Positions 35,235 to 45,209 of a DNA stretch of 64,000 nt are shown piece after piece. This DNA is from Chitinophagales bacterium (GTDB lineage Bacteria; Bacteroidota; Bacteroidia; Chitinophagales; Saprospiraceae). The notes under the pieces were generated by a model. The model did no database searches. It was not told where the DNA came from and worked only from the letters and a program-made list of their open reading frames with translations. The stretch covers positions 17,722 through 81,721 of the forward strand of contig JAKSDI010000216.1 of NCBI GenBank assembly GCA_022360175.1, in the 5' to 3' direction. Position 1 is the stretch's first letter. Every line of letters starts with the position of its first letter. Both the position numbers and the translations under genes were made by a program.

Positions 35235-36857
35235 CTATTTGTTCGTTTTATCCATTCGTTCTATTGTACCATTTGCAGCTATCTTTAATTCCTCCTCTTC
35301 ATTTCGGACTATCAGATAGTGGTGAGTTGCTACATCTCCTCGTCTTACAGCAACAACTTCATCATACTCGCAGGGTAGAATAATTTTCCCCTGACGATTC
35401 ATTATCCCAAGTTTGTCTTTTTTTACAGTAATTAAGTGCCGGTTATTTTCATCATAATAGATACTGTCAAATGCTGCTTGATGAACAATTGAACCTGGTA
35501 AATTACCAATGGGTTGATTAAAGTTTATGATGCCTACTTTGTCTTCTTTGCGAAATGTATAGGTGTCAGTCCATAAGTAGAGAGAACCACAATCATCTAA
35601 AGGGAAATTATAGTAGAATTTAAATTTTTTGCCGTCAAACTCTCCTATATATTTCTGTTCTCCTCTGGTAGCTATTATAAGTTTATTGTCTATCTGCTTT
35701 AGTTGACTAAAGTGCAGCGAATCAACTAGTTTTCCATCTGGAAAGGCCAATACCCAGGAGTTGTCTTGTAAGACACCGTAGGTGTAGTTCAATCCATGAG
35801 GCCTTGGATTTACAAGACGAATCAACTGATCATATTTAACAGGAATAAGTTCATTTCCATCTTCTCCAATAACTCCCATTTTACCTTTCATTTCCACAAT
35901 GAAATCCTTGTTGGAGCGTCTATAGGAATCGTATTTGGCTGGAAAGATTAGTTGACCTTCTTTACTGTATACCCCATATAGGCTATCTAACATCACAATA
36001 TGATAGTCGAGGTAATCCTGAATATTATCATAGCGTGCAGGTACAATCCATCCAGAATCAATTGAGATTAAGCCGTACTTTCCATGCTTTTTGACCAGAA
36101 TTTCATCGTCATGGTAGATGTTTCCATAGTGACTTATCTGCTCCAATTCTTCTATACCAAGTTCGTGGCCTTTTTCCGTAAATAGCTTGTAATAACTATT
36201 TTGATAAGCAGCGAAGCCTTTTTTTACCTTTTTCACCGACTCAAAAACTATGGGGATATCATCTCCTTCATTGGTGAAAAGTATACCGTATTTGTCATTT
36301 TTTTGGACTGCATAAGCACCGCTCGATAAAAAGGTAACATCATCGTAATTCAATGGTATCAACTCAGCTCCGGTAGTATCTAAAACACCCCACAATTTAT
36401 GCCGACGTACTTCAAACATGGATAAAGGTGAGCCGACTATTTCATGGTAGGTTTTCTCAGATACTGGTTTGCCAGAACTTCCGATGAGCACCCACTGTCC
36501 TACTGCCGGACTAGCCATTAAAAATGATTCACTGTAGTCTTCGGGCACTGCTTCAATGTGATTGAAAATGAAGCGAGTTGTAGGTTCTCCAGTTTTATCT
36601 ATAACTGCCCATTTCCCATTTTTCTTTGCTTTTCCGAACTTACCGTTATAAGTCAAACAAAGAGAAATACTGCTGTATTTTGCAGCTGCGGTGACCTTAT
36701 CCGATTCAGCGTTTTTAACACCATACTTTCCATTTTCTTTGAAAACATAGAATTGGGGTGTGCAATCTGTAATTGGTCTTCGAATTACTTGTCCGACTAC
36801 TGCTGAAATACTAAAAAAGAAAAGCGTTAATAGGGGAATAGCTTTATTTATTTCCAT
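35235..36857 (-). CDS. Exported WG-repeat protein
   Basis: 540 residues with a signal peptide (to about SAVVGQ). The body is built from about eight WG-type repeats of the form GKYGLI/GVI...G..IIP..YD, e.g. GKYGVKNAESDKVT, HKLWGVLDTTGAELIPLNYD, GKYGLISIDSGWIVPARYD, GKMGVIGEDGNELIPVKYD and DKLGIMNRQGKIILPCEYD. WG repeats are assumed to mediate binding. It overlaps the upstream S9 peptidase gene by 10 bases (start within ATGGAAATAA). Confidence 0.88.
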   Translation of the reverse strand: MEINKAIPLLTLFFFSISAVVGQVIRRPITDCTPQFYVFKENGKYGVKNAESDKVTAAAKYSSISLCLTYNGKFGKAKKNGKWAVIDKTGEPTTRFIFNHIEAVPEDYSESFLMASPAVGQWVLIGSSGKPVSEKTYHEIVGSPLSMFEVRRHKLWGVLDTTGAELIPLNYDDVTFLSSGAYAVQKNDKYGILFTNEGDDIPIVFESVKKVKKGFAAYQNSYYKLFTEKGHELGIEELEQISHYGNIYHDDEILVKKHGKYGLISIDSGWIVPARYDNIQDYLDYHIVMLDSLYGVYSKEGQLIFPAKYDSYRRSNKDFIVEMKGKMGVIGEDGNELIPVKYDQLIRLVNPRPHGLNYTYGVLQDNSWVLAFPDGKLVDSLHFSQLKQIDNKLIIATRGEQKYIGEFDGKKFKFYYNFPLDDCGSLYLWTDTYTFRKEDKVGIINFNQPIGNLPGSIVHQAAFDSIYYDENNRHLITVKKDKLGIMNRQGKIILPCEYDEVVAVRRGDVATHHYLIVRNEEEELKIAANGTIERMDKTNK

Positions 36858-39700
36858 TTAGGTAAAGTCTTGTCTGTATCATTTTTTCCTGACTTTTCTG
36901 GTATATAAGGAAGGTCTTCCTTCATCCAGTCCTTTACCTCCTCATCTTTTAAATAGTGGTCAAAGAATTCTTTTAACCTTTTCTGTATATCAATCCTGTT
37001 ACCAGCTTTTCTCATTCCATGGCCTTCATCTCTGTATGAAAGAAAAACGACTGGTTTTTTCAGAAAACGTAAGATACTGTAGAAACCAAAAGAATGCTCC
37101 CACTGAACAATCTTATCATTTGTACCATGAAACAACAATAAAGGTGTGTTCATAGTATTGGCATTAAATACTGCGGATTCTGAAATATACATCTCAAGAT
37201 TAGAAGTTGGATCTGCAGCAAGTCTTCCTTGGCCAGTCATATAGTAATCTTGCTCATTACTACCATCCCACACAATATCAATATTGAAACCCTGAACCAG
37301 ATTACTAACCCCCGCCCCAGCAGCAATTGCAGCAAATTTATTTTCTTGTGTAGAGATATACATTCCGCAGTGCCCGCCAAAACTGAATCCTTCATATCCT
37401 ATTCGTTGTTCGTCCACATATCCCAATTCAATTACTTTCTCAATTGCCGCATCAATACATTCATGCATATCAGAGTGTGGTGTACCTACATTAAAGTGAA
37501 TATCAGGTTGAAGAAATAAATAGCCATCGGAGACATAAAGCATCTCTGGTACTGAAGAACCAGAAAGATAAGTATAGGGATAGGTATACATTCTATGAGA
37601 TAGCTTTTCGTACGAATAAACAATCATAGGTAGTTTCTGGCCTTTTTTGTAATCATCCGGAATACTTAGGATCGCTTGTAAAGGGACTCCATCATCGTTG
37701 GTATACTCAATTAGTATTCGCTTTCCCCATTTATACCTATCCTGTTGGGGATTGGTATGGGTTATTTTTTTTGAGTTTGAGAAATCGATTGTACTCAAAT
37801 ACGACTCAGGCGAGGTATGGTAATCACTCATTTTATAAATGATCGCATCAGATTTCTCACTTCTTATAATTGATAATCTGCGCCATGGATTTGAAAATGA
37901 TACTGGCTTATAAATAAGCTCAGTTAGTTGATCGCCTTGTAGCTTATAGTACCCGGCATATTTTGTTTGGGTATTAAAGGCATGTAAAATATTTGGAGTA
38001 GAAAAATCAATGTATCGGTCCTCAATTTCTGGTTTATTAGTAAACCGTAAACTTTCGAAACGAAAACGGATGGAATCTTTAGCAGTAATAGAGCTGGTAA
38101 GGTTTTGTGCTGTTGAGTTGCCATTTAGTGGAAGCAGCCATATATCAAATTTATGGTTAACAATCACGGCATTTTGATCTTTGACCCAACCTACGAAACC
38201 GTAACTCGGTATGAAGCCATATTTGTCATATTCCTTGTGTACAAATGAGACGTCGAGCCCTTCGGAGATATTACGTTTAGATTCCTGATTAAAATCATAA
38301 CACCAGAAATGCTCACCATCCCAAAGTATGGTGTTTGTACCATCTGGAGAAATGACTATGCCTGCATTATATTTTTTCTCTATTAGTTTTTTATCTCCGG
38401 TTCTAAGGTTGATTCTATAAAGGTCATTCATTTCAACATCCCAGTCAGAAAGGTATTCACGATTATCGGTTCCAATTGCCCAATTATCCGTTCCTTTACT
38501 CAGAAAAAGCTTTTGTATTTCTTCACCAGTCAATTGTATCAATGAATTTGATTCACGGAAGAATACCGCATCAAAGACTTCATTCTTATTTTTTTCATGT
38601 TCAATTATTCGTTCAGAAAGTAATTTTTTGTCATTCCAATGCCATATTTGAACGGTTGATTCTTCCTCACTACTATTTTCTACAATCTCCTTTTCTTCCT
38701 CAAGTTGATCGTATTTTTTAATTTTAATAAACAATCTTTCACCATCGTTACTCCAGTTAATTTCATTTGAGTAATTCTCAAATTTTATAGCCGGTCCCAT
38801 ATTTTCTGAGAGGCCTTCTATCTCTTTTACCGGATACTCCATTGATTCACTCGCTTCCGACTCAATTCCACTAATCACAACTATTTGCATATTAGCATAA
38901 TCGATCTTTTCTTCTACTTTGTTATACTTGTATGCCGCTATACCATCTTTACTGACGTTCCAGGACAAGTTTGAATAAATGAAATGATCTGTCTGAAGAG
39001 CCTTGGTGGTCATTTGGGCTGGATGATAAATGTAGATTCCATTTCCTCGTTTATCTTCCGACGCAATTGTGTATGCAATATATTCTGATTTCTTGTCTAT
39101 TAAATACTCTCCGATGTTACCTATATAATGTTCTCTTCGATGATCAAGATCGTATATTAAAAGGCTTTTATCATCTGTTGTGATAAAGTAATTTTTATCT
39201 TCTAAAAAGCTATACTTTGCATTTGACTCATACCTGATTGTAAAATTGGTTTCAAGGTGCTTCAGCTCAATAGTATTCTTTTCATTTTTATCCTTTTCGC
39301 CTTTACTATCTTCATTGTTGTCAAATTCAGGTTCTATTTGATAAGCAATCCAGTCTGATGCCGATGAAAATAGGGGTTTGCTGCCATTTGGAATCCTATA
39401 CTTTATTCCATCTTTAGAATTGCAGATATAGAGCACATCCGTCTGGTTATCATCTCCAAAATACTCCTTTACCTTTTGCTCAGTTAAATTTTCTTTTAAT
39501 GTATCCTTTTTACCTTTTGGTTCATCGTATAAACTATAGAGCGTAGTGTACCACTCACCATTATCTGATAAAGTGGTAGAATGCTCCCTCCACTCCTTGA
39601 TGTCTTCAAATGAAAGCGATTCTTTTTTACTTTGAGCAGCAAGCTGATTATTTACAAATAATGTTAATACAATAACATTTAGAAGTATGTATGCCTTCAT
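36848..39700 (-). CDS. S9-family (prolyl oligopeptidase-like) exported peptidase
   Basis: 950 residues with a signal peptide (to about NQLAAQ). A long N-terminal beta-propeller with an acidic, Lys/Glu-rich insertion near 125-145 is followed by an alpha/beta-hydrolase domain. The triad is Ser773 in GYEGFSFGGH, Asp862 in HGTNDKIVQ and His894 in RDEGHGM. It probably acts in the periplasm on peptides. It heads a three-gene operon with the WG-repeat and YiiX-like genes. Confidence 0.9.
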   Translation of the reverse strand: MKAYILLNVIVLTLFVNNQLAAQSKKESLSFEDIKEWREHSTTLSDNGEWYTTLYSLYDEPKGKKDTLKENLTEQKVKEYFGDDNQTDVLYICNSKDGIKYRIPNGSKPLFSSASDWIAYQIEPEFDNNEDSKGEKDKNEKNTIELKHLETNFTIRYESNAKYSFLEDKNYFITTDDKSLLIYDLDHRREHYIGNIGEYLIDKKSEYIAYTIASEDKRGNGIYIYHPAQMTTKALQTDHFIYSNLSWNVSKDGIAAYKYNKVEEKIDYANMQIVVISGIESEASESMEYPVKEIEGLSENMGPAIKFENYSNEINWSNDGERLFIKIKKYDQLEEEKEIVENSSEEESTVQIWHWNDKKLLSERIIEHEKNKNEVFDAVFFRESNSLIQLTGEEIQKLFLSKGTDNWAIGTDNREYLSDWDVEMNDLYRINLRTGDKKLIEKKYNAGIVISPDGTNTILWDGEHFWCYDFNQESKRNISEGLDVSFVHKEYDKYGFIPSYGFVGWVKDQNAVIVNHKFDIWLLPLNGNSTAQNLTSSITAKDSIRFRFESLRFTNKPEIEDRYIDFSTPNILHAFNTQTKYAGYYKLQGDQLTELIYKPVSFSNPWRRLSIIRSEKSDAIIYKMSDYHTSPESYLSTIDFSNSKKITHTNPQQDRYKWGKRILIEYTNDDGVPLQAILSIPDDYKKGQKLPMIVYSYEKLSHRMYTYPYTYLSGSSVPEMLYVSDGYLFLQPDIHFNVGTPHSDMHECIDAAIEKVIELGYVDEQRIGYEGFSFGGHCGMYISTQENKFAAIAAGAGVSNLVQGFNIDIVWDGSNEQDYYMTGQGRLAADPTSNLEMYISESAVFNANTMNTPLLLFHGTNDKIVQWEHSFGFYSILRFLKKPVVFLSYRDEGHGMRKAGNRIDIQKRLKEFFDHYLKDEEVKDWMKEDLPYIPEKSGKNDTDKTLPKWK

Positions 39701-39854
39701 AAAACTTAGTTTGACTTTGTTCGATTTTTTCTATTTTAAATTTGAGCCAATGGTAAATTATATGCCAAGCATGACCGCAAGGAATATTGTTAAAGTTTCG
39801 ATGTGAAGTTAAGGAATACGATTATTTCTGTACGATTGTAGATATGTTATTTTC

Positions 39855-40226
39855 TCAAGTCTTTTCCTGACGTAAAATTTTCTCCATTTTTCGGTCTCGT
39901 GCTAATTCATCAATTAACTTATCCAGGTATCTTGCGTGTCTGGTCAGTTCAAAGTCTATTTTTTCAATTCGATAACCACAGATTACTCCTGTAATAAGGT
40001 GAGCATTTGGATGTAATGTTGCTTTTTGAAAGAATGTTTCAAATGTTGCATTCTCTTCGATAAACTCTTTTAATTGATCTTCATTAAATCCAGTGAGCCA
40101 CTCTATTACCTGGTGCAGTTCTTCTTTTGTCCTGCCTTTTTTCTCCACTTTTGTTATGTAGTGAGGGTAAACGGAGGCAAATGTCATTTTGGCTATTCGT
40201 TCATTATGTTCAGCTGTAACTTTCAT
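39855..40226 (-). CDS. DUF2200 family protein
   Basis: 123 residues, cytoplasmic, helical. The whole length follows DUF2200: KMTFASVYPHYITKVEKKGR near 13-32, VIEWLTGFNEDQL, TLHPNAHLITGVICGYRIE, ending ARYLDKLIDELARDRKMEKI. Function unknown. It lies 83 bases downstream of the methyltransferase gene on the same strand. Confidence 0.85.
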   Translation of the reverse strand: MKVTAEHNERIAKMTFASVYPHYITKVEKKGRTKEELHQVIEWLTGFNEDQLKEFIEENATFETFFQKATLHPNAHLITGVICGYRIEKIDFELTRHARYLDKLIDELARDRKMEKILRQEKT

Positions 40227-40309
40227 TTTTATAAGTTTTTCATTTTGAATTAATTGGTGCTTAGGCCCAATGTGTGTGGCATGAAAACGTACGCATTATT
40301 TCTATTATT

Positions 40310-41152
40310 CTACTTCTCACATTTTGTGAAAATTACATTATTCCCATTCCACATATCGCCTTCAGGCAAGATATCTTCTCGGAATTCAATGTTTCTGAAG
40401 TTCTGTTGTTTCAATATATCGGTTATATCTTGTTGAGAGAAGAAATGTGTCCAAAAACGGTAAATCTTAATATCCTCGCTATGATCAATGATTGAATGTT
40501 GAAATAGAATAACTTTCTCTTTATCATATAGGAACGACTCTGATAAAACCAAATATGGTGTATCTCTCCAAAACCCAACTTTACTGGCTTCCCAGCTTTT
40601 AGGTGATATTTTTTCATTCAATCCTTTATCTTTCAAAACGTCAAAAATGAAAATTCCACCTTTCTTTAATGCACTATAGATTTTGACTAAAAGCGCTTCT
40701 CTTTCCGTTGGTAGTAATGCTCCCAAGTCGGCGTAAATAAGAATAATCAAGTCATATTTTTCTTTTCCAAGATCAATGTCTAAATAGCTTCCCATTTGAT
40801 AATCAATGTTCAATCCTTTTTCTTCCGCTGATTTGGTTGCATAATCAATCGAGTTTTTGGAAATATCAATGCCTGTAACCTTATGTCCGTTTCTGGCAAA
40901 AATTTCCGTGTACAAGCCTGGGCCACAACCCAAATCTAAAATGTTTATTTTTTCAAAGGAAAGTTGAGTTGCTAATATCCATTCAACGGTCTTTTCAATC
41001 GTTGACTTTTTTCGACTCGCCAGGTCCGTATCTGGGTTTAAATGAATTTGAAGTAATTGCTTTGAAATATGTTCGTCTGTCCACATAAAGGATGTGCCCT
41101 TTTCATAAAGCTTAGGTTTTTCTGATAATGAAATGATCTTATCTATTTTCAT
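40310..41152 (-). CDS. Class I SAM-dependent methyltransferase
   Basis: 280 residues. The SAM-binding motif NILDLGCGPGLYTEIFARNG lies near 67-86, followed by VTGIDISKNSIDYA and LIILIYADLGAL. The protein lacks a recognisable substrate domain. Small-molecule methylation is likely, but the target cannot be inferred. Confidence 0.88.
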   Translation of the reverse strand: MKIDKIISLSEKPKLYEKGTSFMWTDEHISKQLLQIHLNPDTDLASRKKSTIEKTVEWILATQLSFEKINILDLGCGPGLYTEIFARNGHKVTGIDISKNSIDYATKSAEEKGLNIDYQMGSYLDIDLGKEKYDLIILIYADLGALLPTEREALLVKIYSALKKGGIFIFDVLKDKGLNEKISPKSWEASKVGFWRDTPYLVLSESFLYDKEKVILFQHSIIDHSEDIKIYRFWTHFFSQQDITDILKQQNFRNIEFREDILPEGDMWNGNNVIFTKCEK

Positions 41153-41308
41153 TTTTTATCCCTTTAATTGGTGCTTTCTTGAGTAGATAAAAATAACAAT
41201 GAAATTGATCGTTTGCAAGAAGATTTGATAGGACCTGATAAATAGACAATTCAGGAACGTGAAGAGATGTTGTGCGAAATTGTAATGCTTTTAGGTGGCA
41301 TGTATTTT

Positions 41309-41506
41309 ATGACAAAAGATGAATTGAAAATTGCAATTGACAAGCGAATTATTGAACTTCGATCTAAAGAAGGATGGAGCCAATCTGATCTAGCCCACGC
41401 CTGTGAAAAAAATCGTCAGGCAATTGAAAAGATAGAAAACGGCAAAGTCAATCCTACCATTTATTCTTTATACGAAATTTCAAAAGCCTTGTTAATACTA
41501 AAATGA
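41309..41506 (+). CDS. Xre-family helix-turn-helix protein, possibly shortened
   Basis: 65 residues from the ATG at 41309 (an upstream ATG at 41267 adds an unlikely hydrophobic stretch). The Xre helix-turn-helix is clear: RSKEGWSQSDLAHACEKNRQ and IEKIENGKVNPTIYSLYEIS (in sense). Relatives usually run some ten residues further after the SKAL motif; here the frame ends LLILK at the edge of the hairpin repeat beginning at 41514. The last codons may therefore derive from the repeat junction. Confidence 0.8.
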   Translation: MTKDELKIAIDKRIIELRSKEGWSQSDLAHACEKNRQAIEKIENGKVNPTIYSLYEISKALLILK

Positions 41507-41513
41507 GGTGGGA

Positions 41514-41630
41514 GACTTCGGAGGAAGTCGCATATTCTGTTATTTGTGCGACTTCCTCCGAAGTCGAAAGCTTTAGCTTTTTTACCTGGGTAAAAAAGAT
41601 GTGATTTCTCCGAAATCATTACTCTGACAA
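41514..41630. repeat. Compound hairpin repeat, copy 2 (between convergent genes)
   Basis: Perfect 19-base inverted repeat at 41514-41532 and 41547-41565, then an A/T-run stem and a GATTTCTCC stem ending near 41618. It is the reverse complement of the repeat at 11714-11815. One base pair in the main stem differs in both arms together (T-A in one copy, G-C in the other). It lies between the Xre gene (+) and the oligopeptidase gene (-). Confidence 0.8.
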
Positions 41631-41680
41631 CACTCACTTTACAAAGTACTAGATAATATCAAATTCTGGTATGCTACTAG

Positions 41681-43915
41681 CTAGTCTTTTACTTTTGTTC
41701 CGGCTCTTCCCGCAAGATCCAATAGAAAAGCATATTCCAACGCAACCTCATGATACATTTCGAACCTACCTGATTTTCCTCCATGGCCAGCGCTCATTTC
41801 TGTGTGGAGAAGAAGTGGGTTATTGTCTGTTTTAAGCGCCCTCAATTTAGCAACCCATTTTGCTGGTTCCCAGTATTGCACTTGACTGTCGTGGTAACCT
41901 GTTGTTACTAAAATTGCAGGGTAATCTTGTGCCGTAACATTATCATATGGGGAGTATGATTTTATATAATCATAATACTCTTTATCTTTTGGATTTCCCC
42001 ATTCACTAAACTCTCCGGTTGTTAGTGGAATTGATTCATCAAGCATGGTTGATACAACATCTACAAAGGGTACTGATGCAATAGCACCTTTCCATAGATC
42101 AGGAGCCATATTTACCACTGCACCAACTAATAAGCCTCCGGCACTTCCCCCCATACAAAACATCTTGTCGGATGAGCTGTAGTTTTTATCAACAAGGTAT
42201 TGTCCAACATCAATAAAATCTGTAAATGTATTTTTCTTATTAAGTAATTTTCCATCTTCGTACCAGTGGCGTCCTTTTTCTTGTCCGCCTCTTACATGTG
42301 CTATTGCAAATGCAACCCCTCTGTCAAGTAATGATAGGCGTGTAGAACTAAAATACGGATCCATACTACTGCCATAAGAACCATATGCATATAGCAGCAG
42401 TGGAGAATTTCCATCTTTTTTATACCCTTTTTTATAGACCAAACTCACAGGTACTTCCTCACCATCTCTTGCTTTGACCATAATTCTCTCAGATTGATAT
42501 AGCGAGGGGTCAAATTCTCCGACAACCTCTACCTGCTTCTTGAGCTCCATACTTTTATTAGCCATATCATAATCGAATGTAGAAGAAGGTGTAGTAAGTG
42601 AGGTGTAAGACAATCTAACTTTATCAGTGTCAAACTCTGGATTGACAGAAGTATAAGCTGTATAGACATCTTCTCCAAAGTCGATATAATATCCATTGTC
42701 TATATTATCCCATGGTATCACTTTCACTTTTGTCAATCCATCATATCTTTCATTAACCACCATATAATTTTTAAAAATCTCCAAACCTTCTACCAGGACG
42801 TTTTCTCTATATGGGATGAAATCTTTCCAATTTTCCTTGCTTGTATTGTTTTCATCAGTCACCATAACTTTGAAGTTCTTAGCTCCATCTGTATTGGTCA
42901 CGATATACCATTTACCATCATAGTGTGATGCATTATACTCATGGTCTTTTTCTCTTTCCTGGAGTACTTTAAATTCGCCCTGGAGGTCGTCTGCAGAAAG
43001 GTATCTGAATTCACTTGATGAAGTGGCAAAGGACCCTATTGTGATATACTTGTTTGATTTAGTTTTCCATACATAACAGGAAAAAGTTTCATCAGCTTCA
43101 TGATATACTTCAACATCCTGGGTACTTGGTGTCCCTAATTCGTGTTTAAATATTTTATATGCCCTGAGGGCTTTATCTTTTCTGGTATAAAAAACGGTCT
43201 TATTATCGTTAGCCCATGTAACCCCGCCTGTAGTATTTATAATTTCATCAGGAAGATATTCTCCCGTCTCCAGGTTCAAAAATCTAATTTTATATAGTCT
43301 TCTTGATAAAGTATCTTCACTAAACGCAAGGATTTTATTATTTTCTGAAACCTTTAAGCCTGCTACATTATAGTACTCATAATTTTTAGCTAGCTTATTA
43401 ACGTCTAATATTATCTCCTCTTTAGCGTCAAGTGATCCTTTTTTACGACAATAGATAGGGTATTCTCCACCTTCTTCATATCTGGTTATATAGTAGTATT
43501 TGTTCTTTAAGTATGGAACAGACATATCCGTCTGTTTGATCCTATTTGTAATTTCATTGAATAATAGACTCTGCAAAGAATCTATGTGCTCGGTCATCTG
43601 ATCAGTGTAAGCGTTTTCAGCCTTGAGATAATCTAATACTTCCTGAGTTTGTGCATCAGGTGTTTCAGCATTTTTCTGATCATCAGAAAGCCTCATCCAA
43701 AAATAATTGTCAACTCTCTTGTCGCCATGAGTAATTAATTCCTTTGGTTTTTTAGCTGCAACAGGAAATTGTATATCTGATTTGTCCTCGATAGTTGAGC
43801 TAGTAACTGATTGGTTATCAGTACAAGAAATGAGGTATATGCAGCAATAAATTAATGCAAAAAGTGAAGTGATTCTTTTAAAGCCAGCTTCTTGATCTAA
43901 ATATTTTAAAAACAT
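41681..43915 (-). CDS. Oligopeptidase B-like S9 peptidase lipoprotein
   Basis: 744 residues from the ATG at 43915 (a TTG at 43936 is also possible). A lipoprotein signal ends IYLISC. The beta-propeller is followed by the hydrolase domain with Ser591 in GGSAGGLL, Asp676 in TTGYHDSQV and His711 in SAGHGGKSGR. RVDNYFWMRL and GYDGLTKV-like features agree with PtrB-type enzymes, which cut after basic residues in small peptides. Membrane anchoring differs from the cytoplasmic E. coli enzyme. Confidence 0.92.
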   Translation of the reverse strand: MFLKYLDQEAGFKRITSLFALIYCCIYLISCTDNQSVTSSTIEDKSDIQFPVAAKKPKELITHGDKRVDNYFWMRLSDDQKNAETPDAQTQEVLDYLKAENAYTDQMTEHIDSLQSLLFNEITNRIKQTDMSVPYLKNKYYYITRYEEGGEYPIYCRKKGSLDAKEEIILDVNKLAKNYEYYNVAGLKVSENNKILAFSEDTLSRRLYKIRFLNLETGEYLPDEIINTTGGVTWANDNKTVFYTRKDKALRAYKIFKHELGTPSTQDVEVYHEADETFSCYVWKTKSNKYITIGSFATSSSEFRYLSADDLQGEFKVLQEREKDHEYNASHYDGKWYIVTNTDGAKNFKVMVTDENNTSKENWKDFIPYRENVLVEGLEIFKNYMVVNERYDGLTKVKVIPWDNIDNGYYIDFGEDVYTAYTSVNPEFDTDKVRLSYTSLTTPSSTFDYDMANKSMELKKQVEVVGEFDPSLYQSERIMVKARDGEEVPVSLVYKKGYKKDGNSPLLLYAYGSYGSSMDPYFSSTRLSLLDRGVAFAIAHVRGGQEKGRHWYEDGKLLNKKNTFTDFIDVGQYLVDKNYSSSDKMFCMGGSAGGLLVGAVVNMAPDLWKGAIASVPFVDVVSTMLDESIPLTTGEFSEWGNPKDKEYYDYIKSYSPYDNVTAQDYPAILVTTGYHDSQVQYWEPAKWVAKLRALKTDNNPLLLHTEMSAGHGGKSGRFEMYHEVALEYAFLLDLAGRAGTKVKD

Positions 43916-44123
43916 ATCGTGTGATTTTCCAAACAATATCGCTAATATACCACCTTTAAGTAAATGCAGTCAGGTTGCATTTGTATTGATCTGAGGTTTG
44001 TCAAAAATTGGCGAAAATGTATTTTGGAAATTGGCTTACCTCGTCTTGATAGCTATCGGGGCATCTTAACTATCATAAAAATTGCTCGACCAAAAAAGCA
44101 ATTTAAATCGGAGATATAGCCTA

Positions 44124-44172
44124 TGCTTCCTTGGGGGAGCTGCCCGCAGGGCTGAGGGGGATTTTTTATAAG
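44124..44172. repeat. GC-rich short palindromic repeat, copy 2
   Basis: TTGGGGGAGCTGCCCGC followed by AGGGCTGAGGGGGAT and TTTTTTATAAG. It aligns with 21579-21627 across its length. The core can fold through GGGAGCTGCCC and the GCCC/GGGC pairs. Confidence 0.6.
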
Positions 44173-44443
44173 TTTAAATCTTAGTTCTTCAGCGTAGGTT
44201 TTATTTATATGTTATTTTCAGGCAAGTCGGGTTTTCGGACATTAGAATTATTCTCTAATAAAATACTATGAGAAAAACTTGAAACACTTCTCCTATTAAT
44301 CCAATTCCCGCAATATTAAACCTATAGCTTCTAATGCTTTCCCCTTTGTTAATCTATTTAAAAATTCAAACACATAGTGAATTGAATAAGCTGTCTGTAC
44401 ATATAAATTCTAAATAGCGCAATGAGGATCATTAAAACAGAAC

Positions 44444-44495
44444 CAGCAGCAATAAATTCATGTAATAAAGACAATTACAAGAACTATTGCTGCTG
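44444..44495 (-). terminator. Probable terminator hairpin of the hydrolase operon
   Basis: Arms CAGCAGCAATA (44444-44454) and its complement (44485-44495) lie 22-73 bases after the stop at 44517. On the minus strand the stem is followed by GTTCTGTTTTAATG. The loop is 30 bases, longer than usual. Confidence 0.4.
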
Positions 44496-44516
44496 TTAAA
44501 AATTTTATTCTATATC

Positions 44517-45185
44517 CTAGAATCTTTTATTAGCACCCAATTGTGCATAAAAAGGAAGCAGGGGATTTTGATGATCTTTCTCCGCATCTACCAGGCCTAA
44601 ACGGAATGTGATGTCCCAGCTTTCACCAAAAGTTTTACTGCCACTTATACCATAAAACCAGCTGCCACTTGTACCTTCATACCACCCATCTTTCACATCA
44701 TCATATATGACTTCTCTCATCATATCTGAATGTTTTAGCTGAGTTGCTATAGATTTGTCAAAACCAATTTCAGTAGCTATATGCCAGCTTGTTGTATAAT
44801 ATCCTAATATGGCTGAGAACTCTGATCCAAAACTAATCATACGAATAAGGCTTGTCTGATGCCTTTTAAAATTAGCCATCACTTTAGCAGAAAAAGCAAA
44901 ACCCTTAATGTCAAATACTTCAATTTGACCGCCATACCTTACTTTAAAGTCATCCATTAAGTTTTTTCCGGAAGGAAAGGAAAAATCGCCGCCTACCAGA
45001 ATAGGCATAAATGTATTGAGTGATCTGAGATATCCCAGTTGAGCGGTGAATCCAAAATCATATCCCAGCTGTAGACTGGCTATATTCCTCTGATTCTCAT
45101 CGATTGATTTCAAATTTATGTTTTGTGCTTTGAGTCCTGCAATAGCTGCTATCATGAGTCCTAGACTCAGGATTGTTCTTTTCAT
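44517..45185 (-). CDS. Exported hypothetical protein, possible outer-membrane barrel
   Basis: 222 residues with a signal peptide (to about GLKAQ) and alternating beta strands with many aromatic residues (RNIASLQLGYDFGFTAQLGYL in sense, WHIATEIGFDKS, WDITFRLGLVDAEK), ending LGANKRF with a terminal Phe. This suits a small outer-membrane barrel. No family recognised. It follows the S33 hydrolase gene by 24 bases and is probably in the same operon. Confidence 0.6.
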   Translation of the reverse strand: MKRTILSLGLMIAAIAGLKAQNINLKSIDENQRNIASLQLGYDFGFTAQLGYLRSLNTFMPILVGGDFSFPSGKNLMDDFKVRYGGQIEVFDIKGFAFSAKVMANFKRHQTSLIRMISFGSEFSAILGYYTTSWHIATEIGFDKSIATQLKHSDMMREVIYDDVKDGWYEGTSGSWFYGISGSKTFGESWDITFRLGLVDAEKDHQNPLLPFYAQLGANKRF

Positions 45186-45209
45186 GGTTTCTATAGTTGT
45201 GATAAGTAA

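Larger units (their letters stand above)
43916..44516. other. Non-coding gap with small repeats
   Basis: About 600 bases between minus-strand genes. It contains a hairpin with arms AAATTGCT (44079-44086) and AGCAATTT (44097-44104) whose loop shares GCTCGACCAAAAAAGCAA with the 166-base elements, the GC-rich repeat at 44124-44172 and a terminator-like hairpin at 44444-44495. No gene was recognised. Confidence 0.6.
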
